From an uncultured Oscillospiraceae bacterium (GTDB taxonomy: Bacteria; Bacillota; Clostridia; Oscillospirales; Oscillospiraceae), in assembly GCA_944385445.1 (NCBI GenBank), contig CALWXF010000003.1:1-64000 (forward strand): a stretch of 64,000 nucleotides of DNA, given 5' to 3'. Each line of letters starts with the position of its first letter. Positions within the stretch are counted from its first letter, which is position 1. The notes beneath the pieces are model-generated. The model worked only from the letters and a program-made list of their open reading frames with translations. It was not told where the DNA came from and searched no databases. A program made the translations under genes and the position numbers. Shown here piece after piece: positions 18,571-26,183 of this stretch.

Positions 18571-18593
18571 CTCTTCTTCTCCTTTACTGCTCC

Positions 18594-19640
18594 TCAGTGT
18601 CCCGCCTTGCGGGCCTGCAAGGATGCCTCAATGATGCGCTCACACAAGGTACCGTAGTCGATGCCCACCACCGCCGCCTCCTGAGGCAGCAGGCTGGTGG
18701 GAGTCATGCCGGGCAGGGTGTTGATTTCCAAGAACCAGGGGGTGCCGTCAGGGGTGACAATGAAGTCCGCCCGGGAGTACACCGCCAGGCCCACCCCGTG
18801 GAACACCTTCAAAGCGGCCTCGGCCAACCGCTCCTCCCACTGCTGGGGAATCTGGGCGGGACAGATCTCGTCGGCCGCCCCAGGCTGGTACTTGTTCTCA
18901 TAGTCATAGAACCCCTCTTTGGGGATGATCTCAATGGAGGGAAGGGCCTTCCCCTCCAGGATGCCCACCTGGATCTCCCGGCCCTGTACATACTGCTCCA
19001 CCACACAGCGGCCGCCCAGCTCCAGGCCCTCTTCCAAGGCACCTTTCAACTCCTCCTTGGTACGGGGGATGGACACGCCGATGGAAGAGCCGTAGTCCAC
19101 GGGCTTGACCACGCAGGGCACCTCCAGACGCTCCACCAGGCCGGGGATGTCCGCTGCGGTGTAGTCCACCAGCTCCCAGCTGGGGGTCTGCACCCCCAGA
19201 GGGGCCACGATGCGCTTGGTCAGGTCCTTATCCATGGCGATGGCGGAGCCCAGGTAGTTGGACCCGGTGTAGGGAATGCCCATCAGGTCCAGGGCCGCCT
19301 GCACCCGGCCATCCTCGCCGCAGGCCCCGTGGAGGGCCAGGAACACCACGTCCGCCTGGGCACACAGCTCCAGCACCCCGGGGCCAAACTGGCTGGCGCC
19401 CCCGTCAGTGCGAGAGGCCTTCACCTGCTCCAAGTCGGGGGCCACCCGGCCCACCCGGGTCAGCTCCTCGTCCAGAGGTGCGTCAAACAGGGTCTCCACC
19501 GGGGCGTGGGTGCCCAGGAACATATCCACAAAGGCCACCTGGTGCCCCCGCTGGCGCAGGGCGGTGCACACCTTGCAGCCGCTGGACAGCGAGACATTCC
19601 GCTCCGGGCTCAGTCCGCCCGCCAATACCACAATCTTCAT
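18594..19640 (-). CDS. ddl: D-alanine--D-alanine ligase
   Basis: ATP-grasp enzyme that joins two D-alanines for peptidoglycan synthesis. The 348-residue protein has KIVVLAGGLSPERNVSL at the N-terminus, the central YTGSNYLGSAIAMDKD, the KPVDYGSSIGV phosphate-binding region and EINTLPGMTPTSLLP at the C-terminus. An in-frame ATG two codons upstream lies too close to AGGAG; the ATG at 19640 has the right spacing. This is the first gene of the operon that continues through murF, the ABC-F gene, prfA, HAD-Sua5, coaE and the M18 gene, and it has its own promoter 127 bp upstream. I see no hallmark of a D-Ala-D-Lac or D-Ser enzyme, but subtype was not tested. Confidence 0.94.
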   Translation of the reverse strand: MKIVVLAGGLSPERNVSLSSGCKVCTALRQRGHQVAFVDMFLGTHAPVETLFDAPLDEELTRVGRVAPDLEQVKASRTDGGASQFGPGVLELCAQADVVFLALHGACGEDGRVQAALDLMGIPYTGSNYLGSAIAMDKDLTKRIVAPLGVQTPSWELVDYTAADIPGLVERLEVPCVVKPVDYGSSIGVSIPRTKEELKGALEEGLELGGRCVVEQYVQGREIQVGILEGKALPSIEIIPKEGFYDYENKYQPGAADEICPAQIPQQWEERLAEAALKVFHGVGLAVYSRADFIVTPDGTPWFLEINTLPGMTPTSLLPQEAAVVGIDYGTLCERIIEASLQARKAGH

Positions 19641-19766
19641 GACCATTCTCCTTTATCGGTGGAATCACTCCATGGAACATTCGGTCCCTACAAAGCATTC
19701 ACTCTTCTCTTCATAGGTATGACTCCCAGGCCTCGTTTATCCCGGGGATACCCACATTAGCAAATC

Positions 19767-19795
19767 ATTATATCACTTTGCCCCGGTCCAGGCAA
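19767..19795 (-). promoter_or_regulatory. SigA promoter of the ddl-murF operon
   Basis: Minus strand: TTGCCT (19790-19795), 17-bp spacer, TATAAT (19767-19772). The predicted leader is about 120 nt. Confidence 0.8.
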
Positions 19796-19819
19796 GAGGT
19801 GGGTTTTTCTGAGAAAAAG

Positions 19820-19850
19820 AAAAACGGACATGACCTCGGTCACGTCCGTT
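19820..19850 (-). terminator. terminator of tRNA-Gln
   Basis: Stem of AACGGAC/GTCCGTT extended by further pairs with one mismatch, followed on the minus strand by a T-rich run. It abuts the encoded CCA end of the tRNA. Confidence 0.8.
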
Positions 19851-19924
19851 TGGCAGCGGATGAAGGATTCGAACCCTCACGAACAGAGTCAGAGTCTGGT
19901 GTGCTACCATTACACTAATCCGCT
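19851..19924 (-). tRNA. tRNA-Gln (anticodon CTG)
   Basis: A 74-nt cloverleaf with acceptor pairs AGCGGAT/ATCCGCT, D-stem GTGT/GCAC, anticodon loop CTCTGAC containing CTG (reads CAG, Gln), T-arm GGGTTCGAATCC and an encoded CCA. The first anticodon-stem pair is a mismatch. It has its own promoter and terminator. Confidence 0.92.
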
Positions 19925-19975
19925 ATATTCGTTTGTCTTGCGCTTTGTTTTGCGCCGCTCGCTTGAGCCTTGCTT

Positions 19976-20003
19976 AGTATAGCATGTATACGAAAAATGT
20001 CAA
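19976..20003 (-). promoter_or_regulatory. promoter of tRNA-Gln
   Basis: Minus strand: TTGACA (19998-20003), 16-bp spacer, TATACT (19976-19981). Confidence 0.8.
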
Positions 20004-20034
20004 CCCCCTTTTTTCGATTTTTTGAAAAAATTTT

Positions 20035-20060
20035 TGTGCCCCCCAAATTTGGGGGGCACA
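20035..20060 (-). terminator. terminator of the SleB-like gene
   Basis: Perfect 10-bp stem (20035-20044 with 20051-20060) with loop AAATTT, then a T-rich run on the minus strand, 9 bp past the stop codon. Confidence 0.88.
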
Positions 20061-20069
20061 GGACACTCG

Positions 20070-21017
20070 TTAGGCATAGAAGGAGTGGCCGCCGATGGTG
20101 GCCACATAGGGACGGTTCCGGGAGGCATAGCAGTTCAGACCAGCCCGGTTGAAGAACAGAGCGTTCTCCAGCACCACCGCTCCGTCCAGTACCAGCTTAG
20201 CTGCCACCACGCTCTCCCAGTTGGGGTCGCGATGGATGGAGCCGCTGGAGGCAGGGCTAAACTGATTCTTCTGAAAAATCACGCCCTCCACCGTATTGGG
20301 GAACTTGTAGCTGGCAACTCGGTTCATCACCACGTTGCCCACTGCGATCTTCCCCGCCATAGGTTGATTGCCGCTCTCCGAATAGATGATGTGGGAGAGC
20401 CAATAGAGATCATTGCTGTTATAATAGGCACTGCCAGGGGTAATATAGCCCTGGCCCTCCTGGGTGTACAGACGGATGTACCCGGTCTCATCATCCCGAA
20501 CCAACTCCAGGTTCAGAATCTCGGCCATGGTATCCACGGGAATCGCCAGATCCCCGTTCAGGTTCACCACACCCTGGTCCAGATAGAGATAGCGGTCATT
20601 GGCCACCACATAACAGGCGCCGTCGTACACCGTCATCTGCAGGGTCTCCTTGGTCGCCGGGTCGGTGGCGGACACGTTCCATCCGCCGTCCACCTGCTCC
20701 ACCACTGCCTGGGGCTGAGCAGCGGCCAGGAAGGATTTTACGGTTACATAGCACTCTCCCCCAATCATCTCCCGTCCCACATTCAACAGTGCGACGGAGT
20801 CAAGATACAGGCCGATGCCCTGGGGGTGTTGGATGTTCTCTGCAGCCTGCCGGGCAACCATCGCCTCGGCAGAGACCACTGCCATCAGTTCATCTGCGCT
20901 GCCCAGCTGCTCGACGACAGCGGGCTCAGAAACCTGAGGCTGAACTGCTTTACTGGGCTGGATCAATGTACATGCCATGAGTGTCGCCAGCATTGCGCTG
21001 GTCACCTTCACATTCAT
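20070..21017 (-). CDS. secreted SleB-type cell wall hydrolase
   Basis: A 315-residue exported protein with a signal peptide (1-24). Its middle region (about 65-205) reads like a copper-amine-oxidase N-terminal/stalk domain (YVTVKSFLAA, LAIPVDTMAEIL). The C-terminal Hydrolase_2 domain (about 210-315) is of the spore cortex-lytic SleB kind, with the catalytic-type Glu in IIYSESGNQPMAGKIAVGNVVMNRV and YASRNRPYVA near the end. Expected action is lytic transglycosylase cleavage of peptidoglycan outside the membrane. AAGGAG lies eight bases before the ATG. Its promoter overlaps four phased repeats resembling WalR boxes, which fits an autolysin. It is monocistronic. Confidence 0.88.
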   Translation of the reverse strand: MNVKVTSAMLATLMACTLIQPSKAVQPQVSEPAVVEQLGSADELMAVVSAEAMVARQAAENIQHPQGIGLYLDSVALLNVGREMIGGECYVTVKSFLAAAQPQAVVEQVDGGWNVSATDPATKETLQMTVYDGACYVVANDRYLYLDQGVVNLNGDLAIPVDTMAEILNLELVRDDETGYIRLYTQEGQGYITPGSAYYNSNDLYWLSHIIYSESGNQPMAGKIAVGNVVMNRVASYKFPNTVEGVIFQKNQFSPASSGSIHRDPNWESVVAAKLVLDGAVVLENALFFNRAGLNCYASRNRPYVATIGGHSFYA

Positions 21018-21049
21018 TCAATCGCTCCTTGTTTCAATTTGTTGTCAAA

Positions 21050-21090
21050 TTGTAACCGTATTGTAACCCATTTTAAACCACTTTGCAACC
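21050..21090. promoter_or_regulatory. four direct repeats with exact 11-bp period (WalR/PhoP-box-like operator)
   Basis: On the plus strand, TTGTAACC (21050), TTGTAACC (21061), TTTAAACC (21072) and TTGCAACC (21083) recur exactly every 11 bp. TGTAAC-N5-TGTAAC matches the published WalR (YycF) consensus TGTWAH-N5-TGTWAH. The array covers the promoter of the SleB-like gene. Confidence 0.7.
21060..21088 (-). promoter_or_regulatory. promoter of the SleB-like gene
   Basis: Minus strand: TTGCAA (21083-21088), 17-bp spacer, TACAAT (21060-21065). Both hexamers fall inside copies of the 11-bp repeat, so a protein bound there would block or reposition polymerase. Confidence 0.65.
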
Positions 21091-21264
21091 CTTTTGCTCC
21101 GTCATTTTGACTAAACATCTCGCCCGTTTCGAGCAATGTACAAGCAAGTCATCTAAATTTTGACCATATTTTCTCGTTTTTGTGCGTTTTGCACACAAAA
21201 ATATAGCGAATGTTTTTCCGTTTCAAAAGCTGCTCCGGGCTGGCCTCTGGGCTATAAAACGAAA

Positions 21265-21299
21265 AGGTGGAAGCGGCTAAGAAATTGCCGCTTCCACCT
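21265..21299 (-). terminator. second terminator-like hairpin downstream of tRNA-Ser
   Basis: Perfect 13-bp stem (21265-21277 with 21287-21299), 9-nt loop, then TTTTCGTTTT on the minus strand. It lies 30 bp beyond the first terminator. The rest of 21095-21330 shows no gene. Confidence 0.7.
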
Positions 21300-21328
21300 G
21301 GGGCGTGTATGTCAGGGAAGAGTAAAGG

Positions 21329-21359
21329 AAAACCCCGAACGTAAAGCGTTCGGGGTTTT
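21329..21359 (-). terminator. terminator of tRNA-Ser
   Basis: 13-bp perfect stem (21329-21341 with 21347-21359) ending in AAAA/TTTT, overlapping the last base of the tRNA CCA. Confidence 0.85.
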
Positions 21360-21450
21360 GGCGGAGTGGGAGGGATTCGAACCCTCGGACGGTTTTTGGC
21401 CGTCACACGATTTCCAATCGTGCTCGTTATGACCTCTTCGATACCACTCC
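21359..21450 (-). tRNA. tRNA-Ser (anticodon GGA)
   Basis: A 92-nt class II tRNA: acceptor GGAGTGG/CCACTCC, anticodon stem CACGA/TCGTG with loop TTGGAAA (anticodon GGA, reads UCC/UCU), a long variable arm (GACGG/CCGTC), T-arm GGGTTCGAATCCC and an encoded CCA. Confidence 0.93.
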
Positions 21451-21479
21451 GTGTGGCCTCTGTCGGGTCAACGAAGGTC

Positions 21480-21507
21480 ATTATACCAGATTCTCCGCCA
21501 ATGTCAA
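21480..21507 (-). promoter_or_regulatory. promoter of tRNA-Ser
   Basis: Minus strand: TTGACA (21502-21507), 16-bp spacer, TATAAT (21480-21485). It starts just past the agcS stop; no terminator separates agcS from it. Confidence 0.85.
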
Positions 21508-21527
21508 CACCTTTTTTCAAATTCTTT

Positions 21528-22892
21528 TTATTTTTTCTTCAGCCACTCTTTTAGGGTGCGCAGCACCACCGGAGACAGCAAAAGCAGGGTGGCCAGATTG
21601 GGGATGGCCAGCAGGCCGTTGCACAGGTCCACCAGCTCCCACACAGCCGCCAGGTCCCCCATGGCCCCCGCCACCACGCACAGGGGAAACACCACATGGT
21701 AGACCCCCAGCACCAGGGGCGACTTGGTGAGGGTCTCCACCCCCCGACGCCCGTAGTACCCCGCCCCCACCAGGGAGGTAAAGGCAAAGAGGGTCATACT
21801 CACCGTCACCATCCACTCCCCTGCCTTCCCCCACAGGGAGGCAAAGGCGGAGGCGGCCAGGTTGCTGCCCAGCATTTCCCGGGGAATCTCCCCGGCTGCA
21901 ATCATCTCCTGGGCCGCCACTGGGTCGTAGACCCCGGAGGTGAGAATGACCAGCGCTGTGACCGTGCAGATGACCAGGGTGGCAAAGAACACCTCAAAGA
22001 TGCCCCACATGCCCTGTTTCCCCGGGTGGTCCACCTGGGCACAGGCGTGGGCCATGGCGGACATGCCTACCCCCGCCTCATTGCTGAACACGCCCCGGGC
22101 CAATCCGTAGCGCAGGGCAAGCCCCATGGAGTAGCCCCCCACCACTGCCTTGGGCGCAAAGGCATAGCTGATGATCTGCTCCATTACCTGGGGGAGCTTC
22201 TGGGCGTTGACGGCAATTACCCCTACGCCGCCGCCGATGAAAATGACCGCCATCACCGGCACCAGCAGCTGACTGAGCCGGGACACCCGGCGGATGCCCC
22301 CCATGACCACCACCGACACCACCACCGCCAGCACCACGCCCACCACCTTGGGGGAAAGCCCCACAGACCGCTCCAGAGCGGTGGCGATGGAGTTGGCCTG
22401 GGCCAGGTTGCCTCCCACCAGAGTCTCCGCCACGCACAGCAGAGCGTACACACAGCCCAGCCACCGCAGTTTTAGTCCCAACTGGATATAGGTCATGGGC
22501 CCGCCCCGCCACTGCCCCTTCTCATCCTTTTCCCGGTATTTTATGGCCAGGATTTTCTCTGCGCATCCGGTCATCATCCCCAGCAAGGCGGAGATCCACA
22601 TCCAGAACACCGCGCCCGGACCGCCAAAGAAGATGGCAGCCGCCACTCCCGCCACCGACCCGGTGCCAATGGTGGCCGCCAGAGCGGTGGACAGAGCCTG
22701 TAACTGGGTGACGCCCCCCTGCTCCGCCTTTTGCCGCTGAAACAGCGCCCCCACCGTGTGCTTCCACCACACCGGCAGGCCGAAGATCTGAAAAAAAACC
22801 GTCCGCAGGGAATAGTACAGCCCCACCGCCAGAAAGCCCACCAACAGCGGACCGCCCCAGAGCACACCGCTGATTTGGGATAAAAAAGCCAT
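21528..22892 (-). CDS. sodium:alanine/glycine symporter (AGCS family)
   Basis: A 454-residue inner-membrane carrier that imports small neutral amino acids with Na+. About ten hydrophobic helices are visible. AGCS signatures include ALAATIGTGSVAGVAAAIFFGGPGAVFWMW near residue 75-105 and RGVFSNEAGVGMSAMAHA in the second half. The ATG at 22892 with AGGAGGT is preferred over a start seven codons upstream. It follows folT by 60 bp with no terminator, so it may be the last gene of the folC operon; a link between folate and alanine/glycine uptake would make sense through one-carbon metabolism but is inference. The start codon lies in a stem formed with 22924-22931. Confidence 0.93.
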   Translation of the reverse strand: MAFLSQISGVLWGGPLLVGFLAVGLYYSLRTVFFQIFGLPVWWKHTVGALFQRQKAEQGGVTQLQALSTALAATIGTGSVAGVAAAIFFGGPGAVFWMWISALLGMMTGCAEKILAIKYREKDEKGQWRGGPMTYIQLGLKLRWLGCVYALLCVAETLVGGNLAQANSIATALERSVGLSPKVVGVVLAVVVSVVVMGGIRRVSRLSQLLVPVMAVIFIGGGVGVIAVNAQKLPQVMEQIISYAFAPKAVVGGYSMGLALRYGLARGVFSNEAGVGMSAMAHACAQVDHPGKQGMWGIFEVFFATLVICTVTALVILTSGVYDPVAAQEMIAAGEIPREMLGSNLAASAFASLWGKAGEWMVTVSMTLFAFTSLVGAGYYGRRGVETLTKSPLVLGVYHVVFPLCVVAGAMGDLAAVWELVDLCNGLLAIPNLATLLLLSPVVLRTLKEWLKKK

Positions 22893-22952
22893 GTCCACAC
22901 ACCTCCTATCCAAGAAGGTATGCGGACATGGTATCCATTATGAAATAAGAGA

Positions 22953-23477
22953 TTACGCCACGCCCCGTCTGTGGGACAGGTCAGCGTACCGCTCCACCGG
23001 GCGCTGCATAACCCGGATGATGATAAACTGTACCGGAGCCATCACCGCAGCCTGCACCACACGGGCGCCTGCCACGGCCCAGTAGGGATTGTCCGTGAGC
23101 ATGTGTCCCCACAGAGCTGCCAGGAAAATTCCAATGACCACATGGTTGAACACCAAGGCCAGGGCCAGCTGCCACCACTTTCTCCGTCCCTCTTTCAGGG
23201 CCATGCCCAAGGCAACCCCGTGGAGGGCATTGTTTAAGGTGTAACCGGGGAAATAGGGCCCGATGGGAAAGAGGATGGCGCCCAGCAGGTCCGCCAAGGC
23301 CCCCATGACGCCGCCCCAGACAGGGCCAAACAGAGCGCCACAAACCGCCAGCGGCACGAAGGCAAAGCTAAACTTGGTGATGGGTGTGGCGATGGAGAAG
23401 AACCGGGACAACACCACCTCCATAGCCAACAAAACGGCCACTTGGGCCAAGATCAGAACAGAAAACTTTTTATTCAT
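22953..23477 (-). CDS. folT: ECF transporter substrate-binding subunit, folate type (FolT)
   Basis: A 174-residue membrane protein with six hydrophobic segments, the S-component of an energy-coupling-factor vitamin transporter. Features are an N-terminal LAQVAVLLAMEVVLSRFFSI, the PLAVCGALFGPVWGGVMGALADLLGAILFPIGPYFPGYTLNNALHG core typical of the folate-family S-component, and a basic C-terminus. The ATPase/T-component genes (ecfAA'T) are not in this window. GGGAG lies eight bases before the ATG at 23477. Its start overlaps the folC stop by 4 bp (ATGA), so the two are translationally coupled. Folate as substrate is inferred from the partner gene and the riboswitch. Confidence 0.87.
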   Translation of the reverse strand: MNKKFSVLILAQVAVLLAMEVVLSRFFSIATPITKFSFAFVPLAVCGALFGPVWGGVMGALADLLGAILFPIGPYFPGYTLNNALHGVALGMALKEGRRKWWQLALALVFNHVVIGIFLAALWGHMLTDNPYWAVAGARVVQAAVMAPVQFIIIRVMQRPVERYADLSHRRGVA

Positions 23478-24772
23478 AACAAATCTCCCTTTTTCGACAA
23501 TACACAGGTACGAATCTCTCCCACAGAGTACAGAGAGCCCAAGGCGCACACCAGCCCGTCCTCTCCCGCCAGTTCCATGGCTCGCTCCACTCCCTGGGGG
23601 ATGGAGGCTGCGGCATAGGCGGGGGTTCCATAGGCAGACAGCTCTCGGGCCAGCGTTTCCGCATCCAGGGCCCGGGGGCTGGGGGGTGTGATGGTGACAA
23701 AGGCCTGAGCCAACGGAGCCACCAGCTCACACAGCCCCGCCCGGTCCTTGTCCTCCAGCACCCCCATGAGGAGCACCGGGGCTTTTCCCGGGAAATAGCG
23801 GTTCAGATTGTCCGCCACCGTGGCGGCGCACTGGGGATTGTGCCCCCCGTCCACCACAAACCAGGGGCTGCGGCACAGCACTTCAAATCGGCCGGGCCAG
23901 CGCACCCGCTCCAGCCCTTGGGCCAGCGCCTGCGGCGAGACCGGGTACTTGGCGGAAGTAGCCTCCAGGGTGGCGAGCACCACAGCGCCGTTGTGGCGCT
24001 GGTTATCCCCCAGCAGAGGGACAAAGAGAGACTGCCCCTTCCAGCTCCACCACTGCCCCTCCGGGCTCTCCCGGTCCAGGCCCACGTCCTGGGCCCGGGC
24101 AATGGTGAGGCAGGCCCCGTGGGCCTCACAGACCTCACGCACCACCTGGGTGACACTCTCCTTCTGCTCATAGAGGATGACGGGGCAGCCGTCCTTAATG
24201 ACCGCCGCCTTCTCGGCGGCAATGGCCTCCACGGTATTGCCCAACTGGGCGGTGTGGTCCAGGCCGATGTTGGTGATGACCACCGCCTGGGGGGCGGGGA
24301 TGACGTTGGTGGAGTCCAGGCGGCCACCCATGCCCGCCTCCAGCACCACGATGTCACAGCCCCGGCGGCGGAAGAACTCCAGGGCCACGCAGGTCACCAG
24401 CTCAAACTCGGTGGGGTGCTCCTCCATCTGGTCGGCTAGCCCTCCCACCCAGGATGTGATAGCCGCCAGCTCCTCTCCGGTGATCTCCTCCCCGTTCACC
24501 GTCATCCGCTCTTCAAAGTGGTGGATATAGGGAGAGGTGTACAGGCCCGTGGTGTAGCCAGCGGCGGTGAGCACTGAGGCCAGCATGGCCGCCGTAGAGC
24601 CCTTGCCGTTGGTGCCCACAATGTGAATGAACTGGAGCTGCTGCTCCGGGTTGCCCATGGCAGCCAGCAGCTGCTGGGTGCGAGAAAGGCCGGGGCGGCT
24701 GCCCAGCCAGGAAAAGGAGTGGATATACTCCACTGCCTGTGCCCCTGTGGTCAGGGGCGGGTGTTTGTCCAT
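23474..24772 (-). CDS. folC: bifunctional folylpolyglutamate synthase / dihydrofolate synthase
   Basis: Adds glutamates to folates (and to dihydropteroate), which keeps them inside the cell. The 432-residue Mur-ligase-fold enzyme has HIVGTNGKGSTAAMLASVL near residue 45, GLYTSPYIHHFEERMTVNGEEI with the folate loop, EAGMGGRLDSTNVI and a C-terminal domain with VVDGGHNPQCA. AAAGGAGGT lies seven bases before the ATG at 24772, and that ribosome-binding site is paired with a perfect complement upstream. Coupled to folT, it gives import plus trapping of folate. The leader contains a THF-riboswitch-like fold. Confidence 0.95.
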   Translation of the reverse strand: MDKHPPLTTGAQAVEYIHSFSWLGSRPGLSRTQQLLAAMGNPEQQLQFIHIVGTNGKGSTAAMLASVLTAAGYTTGLYTSPYIHHFEERMTVNGEEITGEELAAITSWVGGLADQMEEHPTEFELVTCVALEFFRRRGCDIVVLEAGMGGRLDSTNVIPAPQAVVITNIGLDHTAQLGNTVEAIAAEKAAVIKDGCPVILYEQKESVTQVVREVCEAHGACLTIARAQDVGLDRESPEGQWWSWKGQSLFVPLLGDNQRHNGAVVLATLEATSAKYPVSPQALAQGLERVRWPGRFEVLCRSPWFVVDGGHNPQCAATVADNLNRYFPGKAPVLLMGVLEDKDRAGLCELVAPLAQAFVTITPPSPRALDAETLARELSAYGTPAYAAASIPQGVERAMELAGEDGLVCALGSLYSVGEIRTCVLSKKGDLL

Positions 24773-24779
24773 AAAAATA

Positions 24780-24827
24780 CCTCCTTTGCACGGGCAGCCC
24801 GGAAACGGGAACGCCGCACAAAGGAGG
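24780..24827 (-). promoter_or_regulatory. hairpin sequestering the folC ribosome-binding site
   Basis: CAAAGGAGG of the folC Shine-Dalgarno (24780-24788) has a perfect 9-base complement at 24819-24827 on the same transcript; GC-rich pairs close the inner loop. Likely expression platform for the riboswitch just upstream. Confidence 0.7.
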
Positions 24828-24846
24828 GACAACATCTCCGCTATGC

Positions 24847-24984
24847 GGCAGCGGGATGCGGTGGGCACACTGCAAGCCTTGAGGGGATCTCCCCTCGTGC
24901 TATTCGTCCGGCGGACAACTCCCCGTCCCGCCGGCACTGTCTCCCCCATCAAGGGAAGCACAACACGTGCGCACCTACTCTGCC
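24847..24984 (-). promoter_or_regulatory. candidate tetrahydrofolate (THF-I) riboswitch aptamer
   Basis: The transcript shows GGCAG-AGUAG at its 5' side (24984-24975) closing with CUGCC (24851-24847), as THF-I uses GGAG-AGUAG and CUCC. Other matched parts are the J element GCAUCCCG near 24855, a P3-like stem CCGGCGG/CCGCCGG whose loop reads GACGGGGAGUUGU (compare AAUGGGAUGUCGU), and the conserved ACGAA right after that stem. GGGA in the loop can pair with UCCC in the J element as the known pseudoknot. Two additional hairpins make it longer than usual. It precedes folC-folT, a classic THF-riboswitch target. Recognition is by eye. Confidence 0.72.
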
Positions 24985-24996
24985 TGTTTGTCTGTC

Positions 24997-25025
24997 AGTG
25001 TACTCCTATCCTGACGAAATTGCAA
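24997..25025 (-). promoter_or_regulatory. promoter of the folC-folT operon
   Basis: Minus strand: TTGCAA (25020-25025), 17-bp spacer, TACACT (24997-25002). The predicted leader is about 215 nt. Confidence 0.75.
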
Positions 25026-25034
25026 GAGAAAAAA

Positions 25035-25063
25035 CCGACCCCCGCCCTGGGGGCGGGAGTCGG
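25035..25063 (-). terminator. terminator of hprK
   Basis: Stem of 25035-25047 with 25051-25063 (one mismatch), then six T on the minus strand, 10 bp after the hprK stop. Confidence 0.85.
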
Positions 25064-25072
25064 TGAAATGCC

Positions 25073-26017
25073 TCAGCGATCGGACACTTGACTGTCAATG
25101 TGGGCGTCAATCTGGCGGGTAAACTCCAGCGCAGCATTGTGGCCCATTTTCTTGTTTCTGTTGTTCATGGCCGCCACCTCCAGGATGACCGCCAGATTCC
25201 GTCCAGGCTTGACGGGGATGGTGAGGGTGGGCAGCTGCACGCCCATCAGCTCAGTGAAGAACTCGTCGGCACCCAGACGGTCGTACATGGCCCCGTCCTG
25301 CCAGTTCTCCAGCTTCACCAACATGTCAATGTTGGTCTCGAATTTGACGGCGGACATACCGAACAGACGGCGGACATCCACCACGCCAATGCCCCGCAGC
25401 TCCATATAGTGGCGGATGAGCTCGGGGGCGGTGCCCACCAGGCGGTTGTTGAAGCCCCGGCGAATTTCCACCGCATCGTCGGCAATGAGACGGTGGCCCC
25501 GCTTGATGAGCTCAATAGCAGTCTCGCTCTTGCCCACACCGGACTCGCCCATGAGGAGCACGCCCTCGCCGTATACCTCCACCAGCACGCCGTGGCGGGT
25601 GATGGTGGGAGACAGCGCCACCCGCAGGAAGGCGATCATATTACTCATGATGTCGGCGGTGTTCTCCTTGGTGCGCAGCAGCACCTGGTCGTACTTCTTG
25701 GCCGACTCCATACACTCCGGGTACGGCTCCAGGCCCCGGGCGATGATCACCGCCGGGGTGTGATAGGAAAACAGCTGGTCAAAGCGCTCCATGCGCTCCT
25801 CTGCCGTGCGCTCCTGTAAGTAAGACCACTCCACCAGGCCCAGCAGCTGCATACGCTCCCGGTCAAAGTAGTCGAAATAACCCGTCATCTGGAGGCCGGG
25901 ACGGTTCACGTCCTGAATGGAGATCTGGCGGTCCCGGTAGCCCTCCGGGCCGTACAGCACCTCGAGATGAAACTGGTCAATGATGGTGCCCAAACGAATG
26001 GTAGGCCCTTTTGCCAT
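25073..26017 (-). CDS. hprK: HPr kinase/phosphorylase
   Basis: Bifunctional sensor enzyme that phosphorylates or dephosphorylates HPr at the regulatory serine and so sets carbon catabolite repression in Firmicutes. The 314-residue protein has an N-terminal receiver-like domain (1-130), a P-loop GESGVGKSE near 155 and the HprK signature ELRGIGVVDVRRLFG near 205. The ATG at 26017 is preceded by AAAGGG; a longer upstream frame is not needed. It is monocistronic and divergent from rpmB. Its presence places the organism among low-GC Gram-positives by ancestry despite the high GC of this DNA. Confidence 0.95.
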   Translation of the reverse strand: MAKGPTIRLGTIIDQFHLEVLYGPEGYRDRQISIQDVNRPGLQMTGYFDYFDRERMQLLGLVEWSYLQERTAEERMERFDQLFSYHTPAVIIARGLEPYPECMESAKKYDQVLLRTKENTADIMSNMIAFLRVALSPTITRHGVLVEVYGEGVLLMGESGVGKSETAIELIKRGHRLIADDAVEIRRGFNNRLVGTAPELIRHYMELRGIGVVDVRRLFGMSAVKFETNIDMLVKLENWQDGAMYDRLGADEFFTELMGVQLPTLTIPVKPGRNLAVILEVAAMNNRNKKMGHNAALEFTRQIDAHIDSQVSDR

Positions 26018-26103
26018 GATTTCACGCCCTTTCCTCGTGTTTTGTTCCTTTATTTTACCACAAAGCCCCAGCGAAAAAAATACTTCTTTTTGAAAAAAGC
26101 CCC

Positions 26104-26132
26104 TTGATTTTCTCTTAAGTTTCTGGTAAGAT
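26104..26132 (+). promoter_or_regulatory. promoter of rpmB
   Basis: TTGATT (26104-26109), 17-bp spacer, TAAGAT (26127-26132). Confidence 0.7.
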
Positions 26133-26183
26133 ATCGTAGTTATCGTATGAATGTAATTCCAACCAGCGAGGAGGTTTGTAGAT

